Assembly (NCBI RefSeq): GCF_965363235.1
Contig: NC_134849.1
Coordinates: 56,873,122-56,937,121, forward strand
Direction of reading: 5' to 3'
Length of the DNA: 64,000 nucleotides
Source: Mytilus galloprovincialis
Taxonomy: Eukaryota; Mollusca; Bivalvia; Mytilida; Mytilidae
A program made the position numbers and the translations under genes. The notes below the pieces were generated by a model. The model was not told where the DNA came from and did no database searches. It worked only from the letters and a program-made list of their open reading frames with translations. Every line of letters begins with the position of its first letter. Positions within the stretch are counted from its first letter, which is position 1. Below are positions 1 through 13,639 of this stretch, one piece after another.

Positions 1-3000
1 TTCGCTATATATTTTGAATATCCAACTGGCACTTTGGGCGCTCCGTAAACATAGAAGACAGGAAGTGTACCCAAAGTCCTTTTAGTCACGTTTGTATCTA
101 CCTATTGACTAAATGTCTGTTAAATATTAGAAAGATTGAGAGATCAGGGGGCTCTCACCATCACCCTGTGCCCTTTGTCCTAAAATTTGGACATTTTTTG
201 ACTGAAAAGTGACAATCTTAGCCCTCCGTAGATATTGAAGATGACGTTTTTCTGGAAACTCCATCTAATACAATCTTTATATATACAGAGTCAATGATTT
301 GGTTGAATTTTAGGGACATTGAAAGACCAGGGGGGTCTCAACCTCATTTAAGCGGTCTCGGGTAGGTTTTCGCTATATATTTTGAATATCCAACTGGCAC
401 TTTGGGCGCTCCGTAAACATAGAAGACAGGAAGTGTACCCAAAGTCCTTTTAGTCACGTTTGTATCTACCTATTGACTAAATGTCTGTTAAATATTAGAA
501 AGATTGAGAGATCAGGGGGCTCTCACCATCACCCTGTGCCCTTTGTCCTAAAATTTGGACATTTTTTGACTGAAAAGTGACAATCTTAGCCCTCCGTAGA
601 TATTGAAGATGACGTTTTTCTGGAAACTCCATCTAATACAATCTTTATATATACAGAGTCAATGATTTGGTTGAATTTTAGGGACATTGAAAGACCAGGG
701 GGGTCTCAACCTCATTTAAGCGGTCTCGGGTAGGTTTTCGCTATATATTTTGAATATCCAACTGGCACTTTGGGCGCTCCGTAAACATAGAAGACAGGAA
801 GTGTACCCAAAGTCCTTTTAGTCACGTTTGTATCTACCTATTGACTAAATGTCTGTTAAATATTAGAAAGATTGAGAGATCAGGGGGCTCTCACCATCAC
901 CCTGTGCCCTTTGTCCTAAAATTTGGACATTTTTTGACTGAAAAGTGACAATCTTAGCCCTCCGTAGATATTGAAGATGACGTTTTTCTGGAAACTCCAT
1001 CTAATACAATCTTTATATATACAGAGTCAATGATTTGGTTGAATTTTAGGGACATTGAAAGACCAGGGGGGTCTCAACCTCATTTAAGCGGTCTCGGGTA
1101 GGTTTTCGCTATATATTTTGAATATCCAACTGGCACTTTGGGCGCTCCGTAAACATAGAAGACAGGAAGTGTACCCAAAGTCCTTTTAGTCACGTTTGTA
1201 TCTACCTATTGACTAAATGTCTGTTAAATATTAGAAAGATTGAGAGATCAGGGGGCTCTCACCATCACCCTGTGCCCTTTGTCCTAAAATTTGGACATTT
1301 TTTGACTGAAAAGTGACAATCTTAGCCCTCCGTAGATATTGAAGATGACGTTTTTCTGGAAACTCCATCTAATACAATCTTTATATATACAGAGTCAATG
1401 ATTTGGTTGAATTTTAGGGACATTGAAAGACCAGGGGGGTCTCAACCTCATTTAAGCGGTCTCGGGTAGGTTTTCGCTATATATTTTGAATATCCAACTG
1501 GCACTTTGGGCGCTCCGTAAACATAGAAGACAGGAAGTGTACCCAAAGTCCTTTTAGTCACGTTTGTATCTACCTATTGACTAAATGTCTGTTAAATATT
1601 AGAAAGATTGAGAGATCAGGGGGCTCTCACCATCACCCTGTGCCCTTTGTCCTAAAATTTGGACATTTTTTGACTGAAAAGTGACAATCTTAGCCCTCCG
1701 TAGATATTGAAGATGACGTTTTTCTGGAAACTCCATCTAATACAATCTTTATATATACAGAGTCAATGATTTGGTTGAATTTTAGGGACATTGAAAGACC
1801 AGGGGGGTCTCAACCTCATTTAAGCGGTCTCGGGTAGGTTTTCGCTATATATTTTGAATATCCAACTGGCACTTTGGGCGCTCCGTAAACATAGAAGACA
1901 GGAAGTGTACCCAAAGTCCTTTTAGTCACGTTTGTATCTACCTATTGACTAAATGTCTGTTAAATATTAGAAAGATTGAGAGATCAGGGGGCTCTCACCA
2001 TCACCCTGTGCCCTTTGTCCTAAAATTTGGACATTTTTTGACTGAAAAGTGACAATCTTAGCCCTCCGTAGATATTGAAGATGACGTTTTTCTGGAAACT
2101 CCATCTAATACAATCTTTATATATACAGAGTCAATGATTTGGTTGAATTTTAGGGACATTGAAAGACCAGGGGGGTCTCAACCTCATTTAAGCGGTCTCG
2201 GGTAGGTTTTCGCTATATATTTTGAATATCCAACTGGCACTTTGGGCGCTCCGTAAACATAGAAGACAGGAAGTGTACCCAAAGTCCTTTTAGTCACGTT
2301 TGTATCTACCTATTGACTAAATGTCTGTTAAATATTAGAAAGATTGAGAGATCAGGGGGCTCTCACCATCACCCTGTGCCCTTTGTCCTAAAATTTGGAC
2401 ATTTTTTGACTGAAAAGTGACAATCTTAGCCCTCCGTAGATATTGAAGATGACGTTTTTCTGGAAACTCCATCTAATACAATCTTTATATATACAGAGTC
2501 AATGATTTGGTTGAATTTTAGGGACATTGAAAGACCAGGGGGGTCTCAACCTCATTTAAGCGGTCTCGGGTAGGTTTTCGCTATATATTTTGAATATCCA
2601 ACTGGCACTTTGGGCGCTCCGTAAACATAGAAGACAGGAAGTGTACCCAAAGTCCTTTTAGTCACGTTTGTATCTACCTATTGACTAAATGTCTGTTAAA
2701 TATTAGAAAGATTGAGAGATCAGGGGGCTCTCACCATCACCCTGTGCCCTTTGTCCTAAAATTTGGACATTTTTTGACTGAAAAGTGACAATCTTAGCCC
2801 TCCGTAGATATTGAAGATGACGTTTTTCTGGAAACTCCATCTAATACAATCTTTATATATACAGAGTCAATGATTTGGTTGAATTTTAGGGACATTGAAA
2901 GACCAGGGGGGTCTCAACCTCATTTAAGCGGTCTCGGGTAGGTTTTCGCTATATATTTTGAATATCCAACTGGCACTTTGGGCGCTCCGTAAACATAGAA

Positions 3001-6000
3001 GACAGGAAGTGTACCCAAAGTCCTTTTAGTCACGTTTGTATCTACCTATTGACTAAATGTCTGTTAAATATTAGAAAGATTGAGAGATCAGGGGGCTCTC
3101 ACCATCACCCTGTGCCCTTTGTCCTAAAATTTGGACATTTTTTGACTGAAAAGTGACAATCTTAGCCCTCCGTAGATATTGAAGATGACGTTTTTCTGGA
3201 AACTCCATCTAATACAATCTTTATATATACAGAGTCAATGATTTGGTTGAATTTTAGGGACATTGAAAGACCAGGGGGGTCTCAACCTCATTTAAGCGGT
3301 CTCGGGTAGGTTTTCGCTATATATTTTGAATATCCAACTGGCACTTTGGGCGCTCCGTAAACATAGAAGACAGGAAGTGTACCCAAAGTCCTTTTAGTCA
3401 CGTTTGTATCTACCTATTGACTAAATGTCTGTTAAATATTAGAAAGATTGAGAGATCAGGGGGCTCTCACCATCACCCTGTGCCCTTTGTCCTAAAATTT
3501 GGACATTTTTTGACTGAAAAGTGACAATCTTAGCCCTCCGTAGATATTGAAGATGACGTTTTTCTGGAAACTCCATCTAATACAATCTTTATATATACAG
3601 AGTCAATGATTTGGTTGAATTTTAGGGACATTGAAAGACCAGGGGGGTCTCAACCTCATTTAAGCGGTCTCGGGTAGGTTTTCGCTATATATTTTGAATA
3701 TCCAACTGGCACTTTGGGCGCTCCGTAAACATAGAAGACAGGAAGTGTACCCAAAGTCCTTTTAGTCACGTTTGTATCTACCTATTGACTAAATGTCTGT
3801 TAAATATTAGAAAGATTGAGAGATCAGGGGGCTCTCACCATCACCCTGTGCCCTTTGTCCTAAAATTTGGACATTTTTTGACTGAAAAGTGACAATCTTA
3901 GCCCTCCGTAGATATTGAAGATGACGTTTTTCTGGAAACTCCATCTAATACAATCTTTATATATACAGAGTCAATGATTTGGTTGAATTTTAGGGACATT
4001 GAAAGACCAGGGGGGTCTCAACCTCATTTAAGCGGTCTCGGGTAGGTTTTCGCTATATATTTTGAATATCCAACTGGCACTTTGGGCGCTCCGTAAACAT
4101 AGAAGACAGGAAGTGTACCCAAAGTCCTTTTAGTCACGTTTGTATCTACCTATTGACTAAATGTCTGTTAAATATTAGAAAGATTGAGAGATCAGGGGGC
4201 TCTCACCATCACCCTGTGCCCTTTGTCCTAAAATTTGGACATTTTTTGACTGAAAAGTGACAATCTTAGCCCTCCGTAGATATTGAAGATGACGTTTTTC
4301 TGGAAACTCCATCTAATACAATCTTTATATATACAGAGTCAATGATTTGGTTGAATTTTAGGGACATTGAAAGACCAGGGGGGTCTCAACCTCATTTAAG
4401 CGGTCTCGGGTAGGTTTTCGCTATATATTTTGAATATCCAACTGGCACTTTGGGCGCTCCGTAAACATAGAAGACAGGAAGTGTACCCAAAGTCCTTTTA
4501 GTGACGTTTGTATCTACCTATTGACTAAATGTCTGTTAAATATTAGAAAGATTGAGAGATCAGGGGGCTCTCACCATCACCCTGTGCCCTTTGTCCTAAA
4601 ATTTGGACATTTTTTGACTGAAAAGTGACAATCTTAGCCCTCCGTAGATATTGAAGATGACGTTTTTCTGGAAACTCCATCTAATACAATCTTTATATAT
4701 ACAGAGTCAATGATTTGGTTGAATTTTAGGGACATTGAAAGACCAGGGGGGTCTCAACCTCATTTAAGCGGTCTCGGGTAGGTTTTCGCTATATATTTTG
4801 AATATCCAACTGGCACTTTGGGCGCTCCGTAAACATAGAAGACAGGAAGTGTACCCAAAGTCCTTTTAGTCACGTTTGTATCTACCTATTGACTAAATGT
4901 CTGTTAAATATTAGAAAGATTGAGAGATCAGGGGGCTCTCACCATCACCCTGTGCCCTTTGTCCTAAAATTTGGACATTTTTTGACTGAAAAGTGACAAT
5001 CTTAGCCCTCCGTAGATATTGAAGATGACGTTTTTCTGGAAACTCCATCTAATACAATCTTTATATATACAGAGTCAATGATTTGGTTGAATTTTAGGGA
5101 CATTGAAAGACCAGGGGGGTCTCAACCTCATTTAAGCGGTCTCGGGTAGGTTTTCGCTATATATTTTGAATATCCAACTGGCACTTTGGGCGCTCCGTAA
5201 ACATAGAAGACAGGAAGTGTACCCAAAGTCCTTTTAGTCACGTTTGTATCTACCTATTGACTAAATGTCTGTTAAATATTAGAAAGATTGAGAGATCAGG
5301 GGGCTCTCACCATCACCCTGTGCCCTTTGTCCTAAAATTTGGACATTTTTTGACTGAAAAGTGACAATCTTAGCCCTCCGTAGATATTGAAGATGACGTT
5401 TTTCTGGAAACTCCATCTAATACAATCTTTATATATACAGAGTCAATGATTTGGTTGAATTTTAGGGACATTGAAAGACCAGGGGGGTCTCAACCTCATT
5501 TAAGCGGTCTCGGGTAGGTTTTCGCTATATATTTTGAATATCCAACTGGCACTTTGGGCGCTCCGTAAACATAGAAGACAGGAAGTGTACCCAAAGTCCT
5601 TTTAGTCACGTTTGTATCTACCTATTGACTAAATGTCTGTTAAATATTAGAAAGATTGAGAGATCAGGGGGCTCTCACCATCACCCTGTGCCCTTTGTCC
5701 TAAAATTTGGACATTTTTTGACTGAAAAGTGACAATCTTAGCCCTCCGTAGATATTGAAGATGACGTTTTTCTGGAAACTCCATCTAATACAATCTTTAT
5801 ATATACAGAGTCAATGATTTGGTTGAATTTTAGGGACATTGAAAGACCAGGGGGGTCTCAACCTCATTTAAGCGGTCTCGGGTAGGTTTTCGCTATATAT
5901 TTTGAATATCCAACTGGCACTTTGGGCGCTCCGTAAACATAGAAGACAGGAAGTGTACCCAAAGTCCTTTTAGTCACGTTTGTATCTACCTATTGACTAA

Positions 6001-9000
6001 ATGTCTGTTAAATATTAGAAAGATTGAGAGATCAGGGGGCTCTCACCATCACCCTGTGCCCTTTGTCCTAAAATTTGGACATTTTTTGACTGAAAAGTGA
6101 CAATCTTAGCCCTCCGTAGATATTGAAGATGACGTTTTTCTGGAAACTCCATCTAATACAATCTTTATATATACAGAGTCAATGATTTGGTTGAATTTTA
6201 GGGACATTGAAAGACCAGGGGGGTCTCAACCTCATTTAAGCGGTCTCGGGTAGGTTTTCGCTATATATTTTGAATATCCAACTGGCACTTTGGGCGCTCC
6301 GTAAACATAGAAGACAGGAAGTGTACCCAAAGTCCTTTTAGTCACGTTTGTATCTACCTATTGACTAAATGTCTGTTAAATATTAGAAAGATTGAGAGAT
6401 CAGGGGGCTCTCACCATCACCCTGTGCCCTTTGTCCTAAAATTTGGACATTTTTTGACTGAAAAGTGACAATCTTAGCCCTCCGTAGATATTGAAGATGA
6501 CGTTTTTCTGGAAACTCCATCTAATACAATCTTTATATATACAGAGTCAATGATTTGGTTGAATTTTAGGGACATTGAAAGACCAGGGGGGTCTCAACCT
6601 CATTTAAGCGGTCTCGGGTAGGTTTTCGCTATATATTTTGAATATCCAACTGGCACTTTGGGCGCTCCGTAAACATAGAAGACAGGAAGTGTACCCAAAG
6701 TCCTTTTAGTCACGTTTGTATCTACCTATTGACTAAATGTCTGTTAAATATTAGAAAGATTGAGAGATCAGGGGGCTCTCACCATCACCCTGTGCCCTTT
6801 GTCCTAAAATTTGGACATTTTTTGACTGAAAAGTGACAATCTTAGCCCTCCGTAGATATTGAAGATGACGTTTTTCTGGAAACTCCATCTAATACAATCT
6901 TTATATATACAGAGTCAATGATTTGGTTGAATTTTAGGGACATTGAAAGACCAGGGGGGTCTCAACCTCATTTAAGCGGTCTCGGGTAGGTTTTCGCTAT
7001 ATATTTTGAATATCCAACTGGCACTTTGGGCGCTCCGTAAACATAGAAGACAGGAAGTGTACCCAAAGTCCTTTTAGTCACGTTTGTATCTACCTATTGA
7101 CTAAATGTCTGTTAAATATTAGAAAGATTGAGAGATCAGGGGGCTCTCACCATCACCCTGTGCCCTTTGTCCTAAAATTTGGACATTTTTTGACTGAAAA
7201 GTGACAATCTTAGCCCTCCGTAGATATTGAAGATGACGTTTTTCTGGAAACTCCATCTAATACAATCTTTATATATACAGAGTCAATGATTTGGTTGAAT
7301 TTTAGGGACATTGAAAGACCAGGGGGGTCTCAACCTCATTTAAGCGGTCTCGGGTAGGTTTTCGCTATATATTTTGAATATCCAACTGGCACTTTGGGCG
7401 CTCCGTAAACATAGAAGACAGGAAGTGTACCCAAAGTCCTTTTAGTCACGTTTGTATCTACCTATTGACTAAATGTCTGTTAAATATTAGAAAGATTGAG
7501 AGATCAGGGGGCTCTCACCATCACCCTGTGCCCTTTGTCCTAAAATTTGGACATTTTTTGACTGAAAAGTGACAATCTTAGCCCTCCGTAGATATTGAAG
7601 ATGACGTTTTTCTGGAAACTCCATCTAATACAATCTTTATATATACAGAGTCAATGATTTGGTTGAATTTTAGGGACATTGAAAGACCAGGGGGGTCTCA
7701 ACCTCATTTAAGCGGTCTCGGGTAGGTTTTCGCTATATATTTTGAATATCCAACTGGCACTTTGGGCGCTCCGTAAACATAGAAGACAGGAAGTGTACCC
7801 AAAGTCCTTTTAGTCACGTTTGTATCTACCTATTGACTAAATGTCTGTTAAATATTAGAAAGATTGAGAGATCAGGGGGCTCTCACCATCACCCTGTGCC
7901 CTTTGTCCTAAAATTTGGACATTTTTTGACTGAAAAGTGACAATCTTAGCCCTCCGTAGATATTGAAGATGACGTTTTTCTGGAAACTCCATCTAATACA
8001 ATCTTTATATATACAGAGTCAATGATTTGGTTGAATTTTAGGGACATTGAAAGACCAGGGGGGTCTCAACCTCATTTAAGCGGTCTCGGGTAGGTTTTCG
8101 CTATATATTTTGAATATCCAACTGGCACTTTGGGCGCTCCGTAAACATAGAAGACAGGAAGTGTACCCAAAGTCCTTTTAGTCACGTTTGTATCTACCTA
8201 TTGACTAAATGTCTGTTAAATATTAGAAAGATTGAGAGATCAGGGGGCTCTCACCATCACCCTGTGCCCTTTGTCCTAAAATTTGGACATTTTTTGACTG
8301 AAAAGTGACAATCTTAGCCCTCCGTAGATATTGAAGATGACGTTTTTCTGGAAACTCCATCTAATACAATCTTTATATATACAGAGTCAATGATTTGGTT
8401 GAATTTTAGGGACATTGAAAGACCAGGGGGGTCTCAACCTCATTTAAGCGGTCTCGGGTAGGTTTTCGCTATATATTTTGAATATCCAACTGGCACTTTG
8501 GGCGCTCCGTAAACATAGAAGACAGGAAGTGTACCCAAAGTCCTTTTAGTCACGTTTGTATCTACCTATTGACTAAATGTCTGTTAAATATTAGAAAGAT
8601 TGAGAGATCAGGGGGCTCTCACCATCACCCTGTGCCCTTTGTCCTAAAATTTGGACATTTTTTGACTGAAAAGTGACAATCTTAGCCCTCCGTAGATATT
8701 GAAGATGACGTTTTTCTGGAAACTCCATCTAATACAATCTTTATATATACAGAGTCAATGATTTGGTTGAATTTTAGGGACATTGAAAGACCAGGGGGGT
8801 CTCAACCTCATTTAAGCGGTCTCGGGTAGGTTTTCGCTATATATTTTGAATATCCAACTGGCACTTTGGGCGCTCCGTAAACATAGAAGACAGGAAGTGT
8901 ACCCAAAGTCCTTTTAGTCACGTTTGTATCTACCTATTGACTAAATGTCTGTTAAATATTAGAAAGATTGAGAGATCAGGGGGCTCTCACCATCACCCTG

Positions 9001-10510
9001 TGCCCTTTGTCCTAAAATTTGGACATTTTTTGACTGAAAAGTGACAATCTTAGCCCTCCGTAGATATTGAAGATGACGTTTTTCTGGAAACTCCATCTAA
9101 TACAATCTTTATATATACAGAGTCAATGATTTGGTTGAATTTTAGGGACATTGAAAGACCAGGGGGGTCTCAACCTCATTTAAGCGGTCTCGGGTAGGTT
9201 TTCGCTATATATTTTGAATATCCAACTGGCACTTTGGGCGCTCCGTAAACATAGAAGACAGGAAGTGTACCCAAAGTCCTTTTAGTCACGTTTGTATCTA
9301 CCTATTGACTAAATGTCTGTTAAATATTAGAAAGATTGAGAGATCAGGGGGCTCTCACCATCACCCTGTGCCCTTTGTCCTAAAATTTGGACATTTTTTG
9401 ACTGAAAAGTGACAATCTTAGCCCTCCGTAGATATTGAAGATGACGTTTTTCTGGAAACTCCATCTAATACAATCTTTATATATACAGAGTCAATGATTT
9501 GGTTGAATTTTAGGGACATTGAAAGACCAGGGGGGTCTCAACCTCATTTAAGCGGTCTCGGGTAGGTTTTCGCTATATATTTTGAATATCCAACTGGCAC
9601 TTTGGGCGCTCCGTAAACATAGAAGACAGGAAGTGTACCCAAAGTCCTTTTAGTCACGTTTGTATCTACCTATTGACTAAATGTCTGTTAAATATTAGAA
9701 AGATTGAGAGATCAGGGGGCTCTCACCATCACCCTGTGCCCTTTGTCCTAAAATTTGGACATTTTTTGACTGAAAAGTGACAATCTTAGCCCTCCGTAGA
9801 TATTGAAGATGACGTTTTTCTGGAAACTCCATCTAATACAATCTTTATATATACAGAGTCAATGATTTGGTTGAATTTTAGGGACATTGAAAGACCAGGG
9901 GGGTCTCAACCTCATTTAAGCGGTCTCGGGTAGGTTTTCGCTATATATTTTGAATATCCAACTGGCACTTTGGGCGCTCCGTAAACATAGAAGACAGGAA
10001 GTGTACCCAAAGTCCTTTTAGTCACGTTTGTATCTACCTATTGACTAAATGTCTGTTAAATATTAGAAAGATTGAGAGATCAGGGGGCTCTCACCATCAC
10101 CCTGTGCCCTTTGTCCTAAAATTTGGACATTTTTTGACTGAAAAGTGACAATCTTAGCCCTCCGTAGATATTGAAGATGACGTTTTTCTGGAAACTCCAT
10201 CTAATACAATCTTTATATATACAGAGTCAATGATTTGGTTGAATTTTAGGGACATTGAAAGACCAGGGGGGTCTCAACCTCATTTAAGCGGTCTCGGGTA
10301 GGTTTTCGCTATATATTTTGAATATCCAACTGGCACTTTGGGCGCTCCGTAAACATAGAAGACAGGAAGTGTACCCAAAGTCCTTTTAGTCACGTTTGTA
10401 TCTACCTATTGACTAAATGTCTGTTAAATATTAGAAAGATTGAGAGATCAGGGGGCTCTCACCATCACCCTGTGCCCTTTGTCCTAAAATTTGGACATTT
10501 TTTGACTGAA
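1..10510. repeat. 368-bp satellite array, 28 full copies plus a 206-bp partial
   Basis: Units begin at 1, 369, 737 and every 368 bases up to 10305; the last is cut at about 10510. The array continues off the left edge of the window. Copies look identical by eye; the only difference I noticed is C to G at 4503. Each unit is an old dimer: the block with CTCCGTAAACATAGAAGA (unit position 41) is matched at position 224 by CTCCGTAGATATTGAAGA, and CAGGGGGCTCTCACC (145) by CAGGGGGGTCTCAACC (328), giving offsets of 183 and 185. No open frame of useful length runs through it. I see no CENP-B-like box. Confidence 0.98.
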
Positions 10511-10989
10511 ATTTTTTTTTTTGGCTTTCCATATATATTTCTATTTATAGTTAAAAATATTTCTAGAGTTATTGGTTTTTCTTTTTGTCGTAAGAAACAT
10601 TATACACAAAAGTACATCTTTGAAGTCGTTTTTATGACAAAACTCTATATTACATACAGACAAATAAGTCGCACGGAAAAGGGTTTATATTCGAGGACAA
10701 CGAGAAATTGCGACAGCTTGAAAAGGTCATTTAATGATTCCTACGTATCTTCTCAGTCCTTTTGACTATGAAAATCGTGCTTTTTATAATTTCAAGTATT
10801 TAATTTCTTATGATTTTTCACTAAATTTTGAATATCAAACTGGCTGCTAGCAGCCGGTTGGATATTGAATATCGAATAACGAATAACGAACCGGCTGCTA
10901 ACTTCACATACATCCCGGCTGGCCACGTTATTACCGGTGACCTCAGCATTGTCAATAACAGTTCAAAATGTGTTATCGAAAGGTCCAAA
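10511..10989. other. Right flank of satellite with a satellite-like remnant and palindromes
   Basis: The array ends abruptly in a T-run (10511-10522), followed by unique AT-rich sequence. At 10816-10844 a short stretch (TTTTGAATATCAAACTGGC) resembles the satellite start (TTTTGAATATCCAACTGGC), so it is probably a diverged remnant. It runs into a 14-bp palindrome at 10842-10855 and a 12-bp perfect inverted repeat (10848-10859 with 10889-10900). No gene is visible. An open frame crossing the array edge (10409-10765) has no coding features. Confidence 0.6.
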
Positions 10990-12560
10990 TTATCGTGAGC
11001 CTAAATCCATCAATTGGAAATACAACTTCAAACTTTTGATGGATTCAGTCGAAGATTATGCCAGGCAATGGGGCTAAGCGTGAGAAGGTAACGTAGACAC
11101 TCTTTCCGAATAAATTAAGGCTGTGAAGTCATTGATACAAATCAGAAATTGAATGGGTATATCAATGCCCATGCTACATCAATCTTTAAAGACCCAAATG
11201 TTGCAAAACACTTATCCTACTTCCATGACAAGTATGTTGTTGTCCCCGCAGATAAAGCCCCAAACAACATCGATTGTGTGTGTAAAACTCATTACATTAA
11301 CTGCTTGATAAACGAATGAGGTATAGACAATTCACTTGGAAACTCAACATTTACCATCACGACATTTACCAAAGAGGAAATACTGGATAATCATAGGTCT
11401 GTTCTATGTTCCTTTAGAATTTCAACCAAAGATAAAGAACTGGATCTTCCACCATAGTATTGGATACCAAAACTACATAAGTTTCCTTACAAACAACGGT
11501 ATATTGCTGGGTCTTCCAAGTGCTCCACGAAACCTCTTTCTTGATGATTAACATCTATTTTATCAGCAATCAAAGCCGGGTTTCAAAGTTATTGTGAAAC
11601 TGCCTATTCTAAAGGTTGCGTGAACAATCAGATGTGGATACTAAAAAATTACAAAGATCTTTTAGAGTACATACAATCTAACTCTCTTTCATCTGGCAAT
11701 AGTATTAAAACATTTGACTTTTCTACACTTTACACAAGTATTCTACATTCCAAACTAAAAGACAAATTGAAAGAGTTCGTATCGCTTTGTTTCATAAAAA
11801 AGAATGGCCAACGTAGATACAAGTATCTTGTCTTCGGGAGGGATAAATCTTACTTTGTAAAGGACCACTCTGATTCAAATAACAAATTCTATAAAACTGA
11901 CATTATCATGATGCTAAATATCTTGATTGACAACATATTTGTTACTTTCGGAGGACGTATTTTTTCAACAGACTGTCGGTATTCCAAAGAGAACCAATTG
12001 TGCCCCTCCTATTGCCGACCTGTTTCTTTATTCTAATGAAGCTGACTTAATACAGGAACTTCTTATTAAGAAAGATAAGAAGTTAACAACTTTACTTTCC
12101 ACTATAGATGATGTTCTTTCACTAAATAATTCAAAATTTGGTGACTATGTTGAACGCATCTATCCCATCGAACTAAAGATAAAGGATACAACATATACAG
12201 TTAAGTCGGCCTCATATCTTGACTTACATCTAGAAATTGACAATGAGGGTCGGTTGAAAACAAAACTTTACGACAAAAGAGATGATTTCAGCTTCACAAT
12301 TGTGAACTTTCCATTTCAAAGTAGCACATTTCTGGAGCACCTGCATACGGGGTATATATCTCCCAATTGATACGATATACCCGTGCTTGTATTTCCTATC
12401 ATGATTTTCTTGATAGAAGGTTGCTCCTCACAAGGAAGATATTAAACCAAGAGTTCCAAATGATGAAGATGAAATTATCCCTTCGTAAATTTTTTCGGAC
12501 GCCATCACGAGTTGGTTGATCGTTATGGAATGGCCGTTTTACGGATGATATCGGATATGT
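10990..12560 (+). pseudogene. Broken reverse-transcriptase ORF of a retroelement (Penelope-like type suspected)
   Basis: Conceptual translation across several frames gives a recognisable reverse transcriptase common in bivalve genomes: a VVVPADKAPNNI-like block near 11230, YWIPKLHKFPYKQRYIAGS near 11455-11510, FDFSTLYTSI at about 11713, KYLVFGRDKSYF at about 11820, a TVGIP-RTNCAPPIADLFLY motif near 11970, and SASYLDLHLEIDNEGRL near 12208. The frame is broken by stops (about 11318, 11551) and a frameshift near 11950. The usual GIPMG is GIPKR, and the aromatic residue before the catalytic Asp-Asp has been lost (STIDD), so the enzyme is dead. C-terminal coding similarity continues past 12370 (SQLIRYTRAC, RKFFGRHHELVDRYG in a shifted frame). 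Clade assignment is from motif style only. Confidence 0.8.
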
Positions 12561-12893
12561 TCCTTACGTCGTAACCACAATCCCCTTCCCTTTCATGAAT
12601 GTGACCTACATAAATTAGACTTATTAGAATTAGAATTATTTACCGGATTTTTCATAATATGAGCAACACGACGGGTGCCACATGTGGAGAGGATCTTTTT
12701 ACCCTAACGGAGCACCTGAGATCACCCCTTGTTTTTGGTAAGGTTCGTGATGCTTATTCTTTAGTTTTCTATGTTATGACCTGTGTACGTCTATTGTTTG
12801 TCTGTTTGTCTTTTTCATTTTAAGCCAAGGCGTTGTCAGTTTATTTTTCTACTTCTAGTTTGACTCTCCCTCTGGTATCTTTCGTCCCTTTTT
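12561..12893 (+). repeat. 3' non-coding tail of the RT element
   Basis: This follows the RT remnant and carries phrases also found on the opposite strand at 35280-35400 and 48640-48860, such as GACGGGTGCCACATGTGG, GAGCACCTGAGATCACCCC and CCTCTGGTATCTTTCGTCCC. The shared order shows a dispersed family with a conserved 3' region. The end is set where similarity to those copies stops. Confidence 0.65.
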
Positions 12894-13639
12894 TAAGCTT
12901 CCCGTTAAAGATAAAGCTATCAAGATCCAGGAAAGGGCAGTGTTCAGTGTTCAGTGTTTAGTATTAGCTTATTTATTTTTAGTTTAGCAGAACTTTTTTC
13001 ATTAAGTTGCAACTTTATTTAAAACATAAAACTTAACATAAGTTAAAGATTCAATTCTGATCAATGGTCAATGTTTATTAAATTAAAAGTAAATAAACAA
13101 TCACACGTGAATGTACACGTGGATAAGCAATTTAGTCACGTGTATTAGATAACAGGACTAAATACATATATTCATAACTTGATAGTTATACAAGACATCA
13201 TTTGGCTCTCTTATACAACAGGATAGGCTAGGTCATTAAATCATTAATTCTGACATGATCTATTTACACGAAGAAAATATCAAATGTCATACGTCCAATC
13301 TTTTCTAGAGATTTTCAAATATTCAATAATAAGTCAATTGAATTCCGTACTTTTGACATTGACCATGATGAACAAACTTGAGCTCTACAAAATGCTTTAC
13401 TGTAAATTCAGAAACTACTGCGTGCATTTATCATTGCTATTTAAATAAGAAAAAACTCATAAGAGGTTAAACAAAATTCTCATTTAAGGGCAGTCACTCC
13501 TATGAAGAATGATAGTCTACTTTATCCGCAAAATATGACTTGCTTGTGAATCTCGCCGTGCTGATCAAAATTGTACTTGAAAGTTTCTATTTTACTTCTT
13601 TAATTTATCGTATAAGGCAAAATCAAAATAAAAACTTGG
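12894..13639. other. Intergenic, no gene seen; three clustered CACGTG motifs
   Basis: AT-rich unique-looking sequence. Three CACGTG hexamers lie at 13104, 13116 and 13137 within 39 bases. A short imperfect TCAGTGT repeat sits near 12940-12958. I see no exon-like stretch. Confidence 0.4.

Noticed and set aside
1-368. CENP-B box in the satellite unit
   Set aside because: TTCG and CGGG occur, but not with the required spacing on either strand.
1-10510. CRISPR array or rDNA-type spacer
   Set aside because: Units are contiguous with no variable spacers, and no rRNA sequence is present; this is a eukaryotic satellite.
10409-10765. 118-codon open frame crossing the satellite edge
   Set aside because: Half of it is the satellite unit, which has no long open frame elsewhere; the rest is low-complexity Phe/Ile-rich sequence with no domain.
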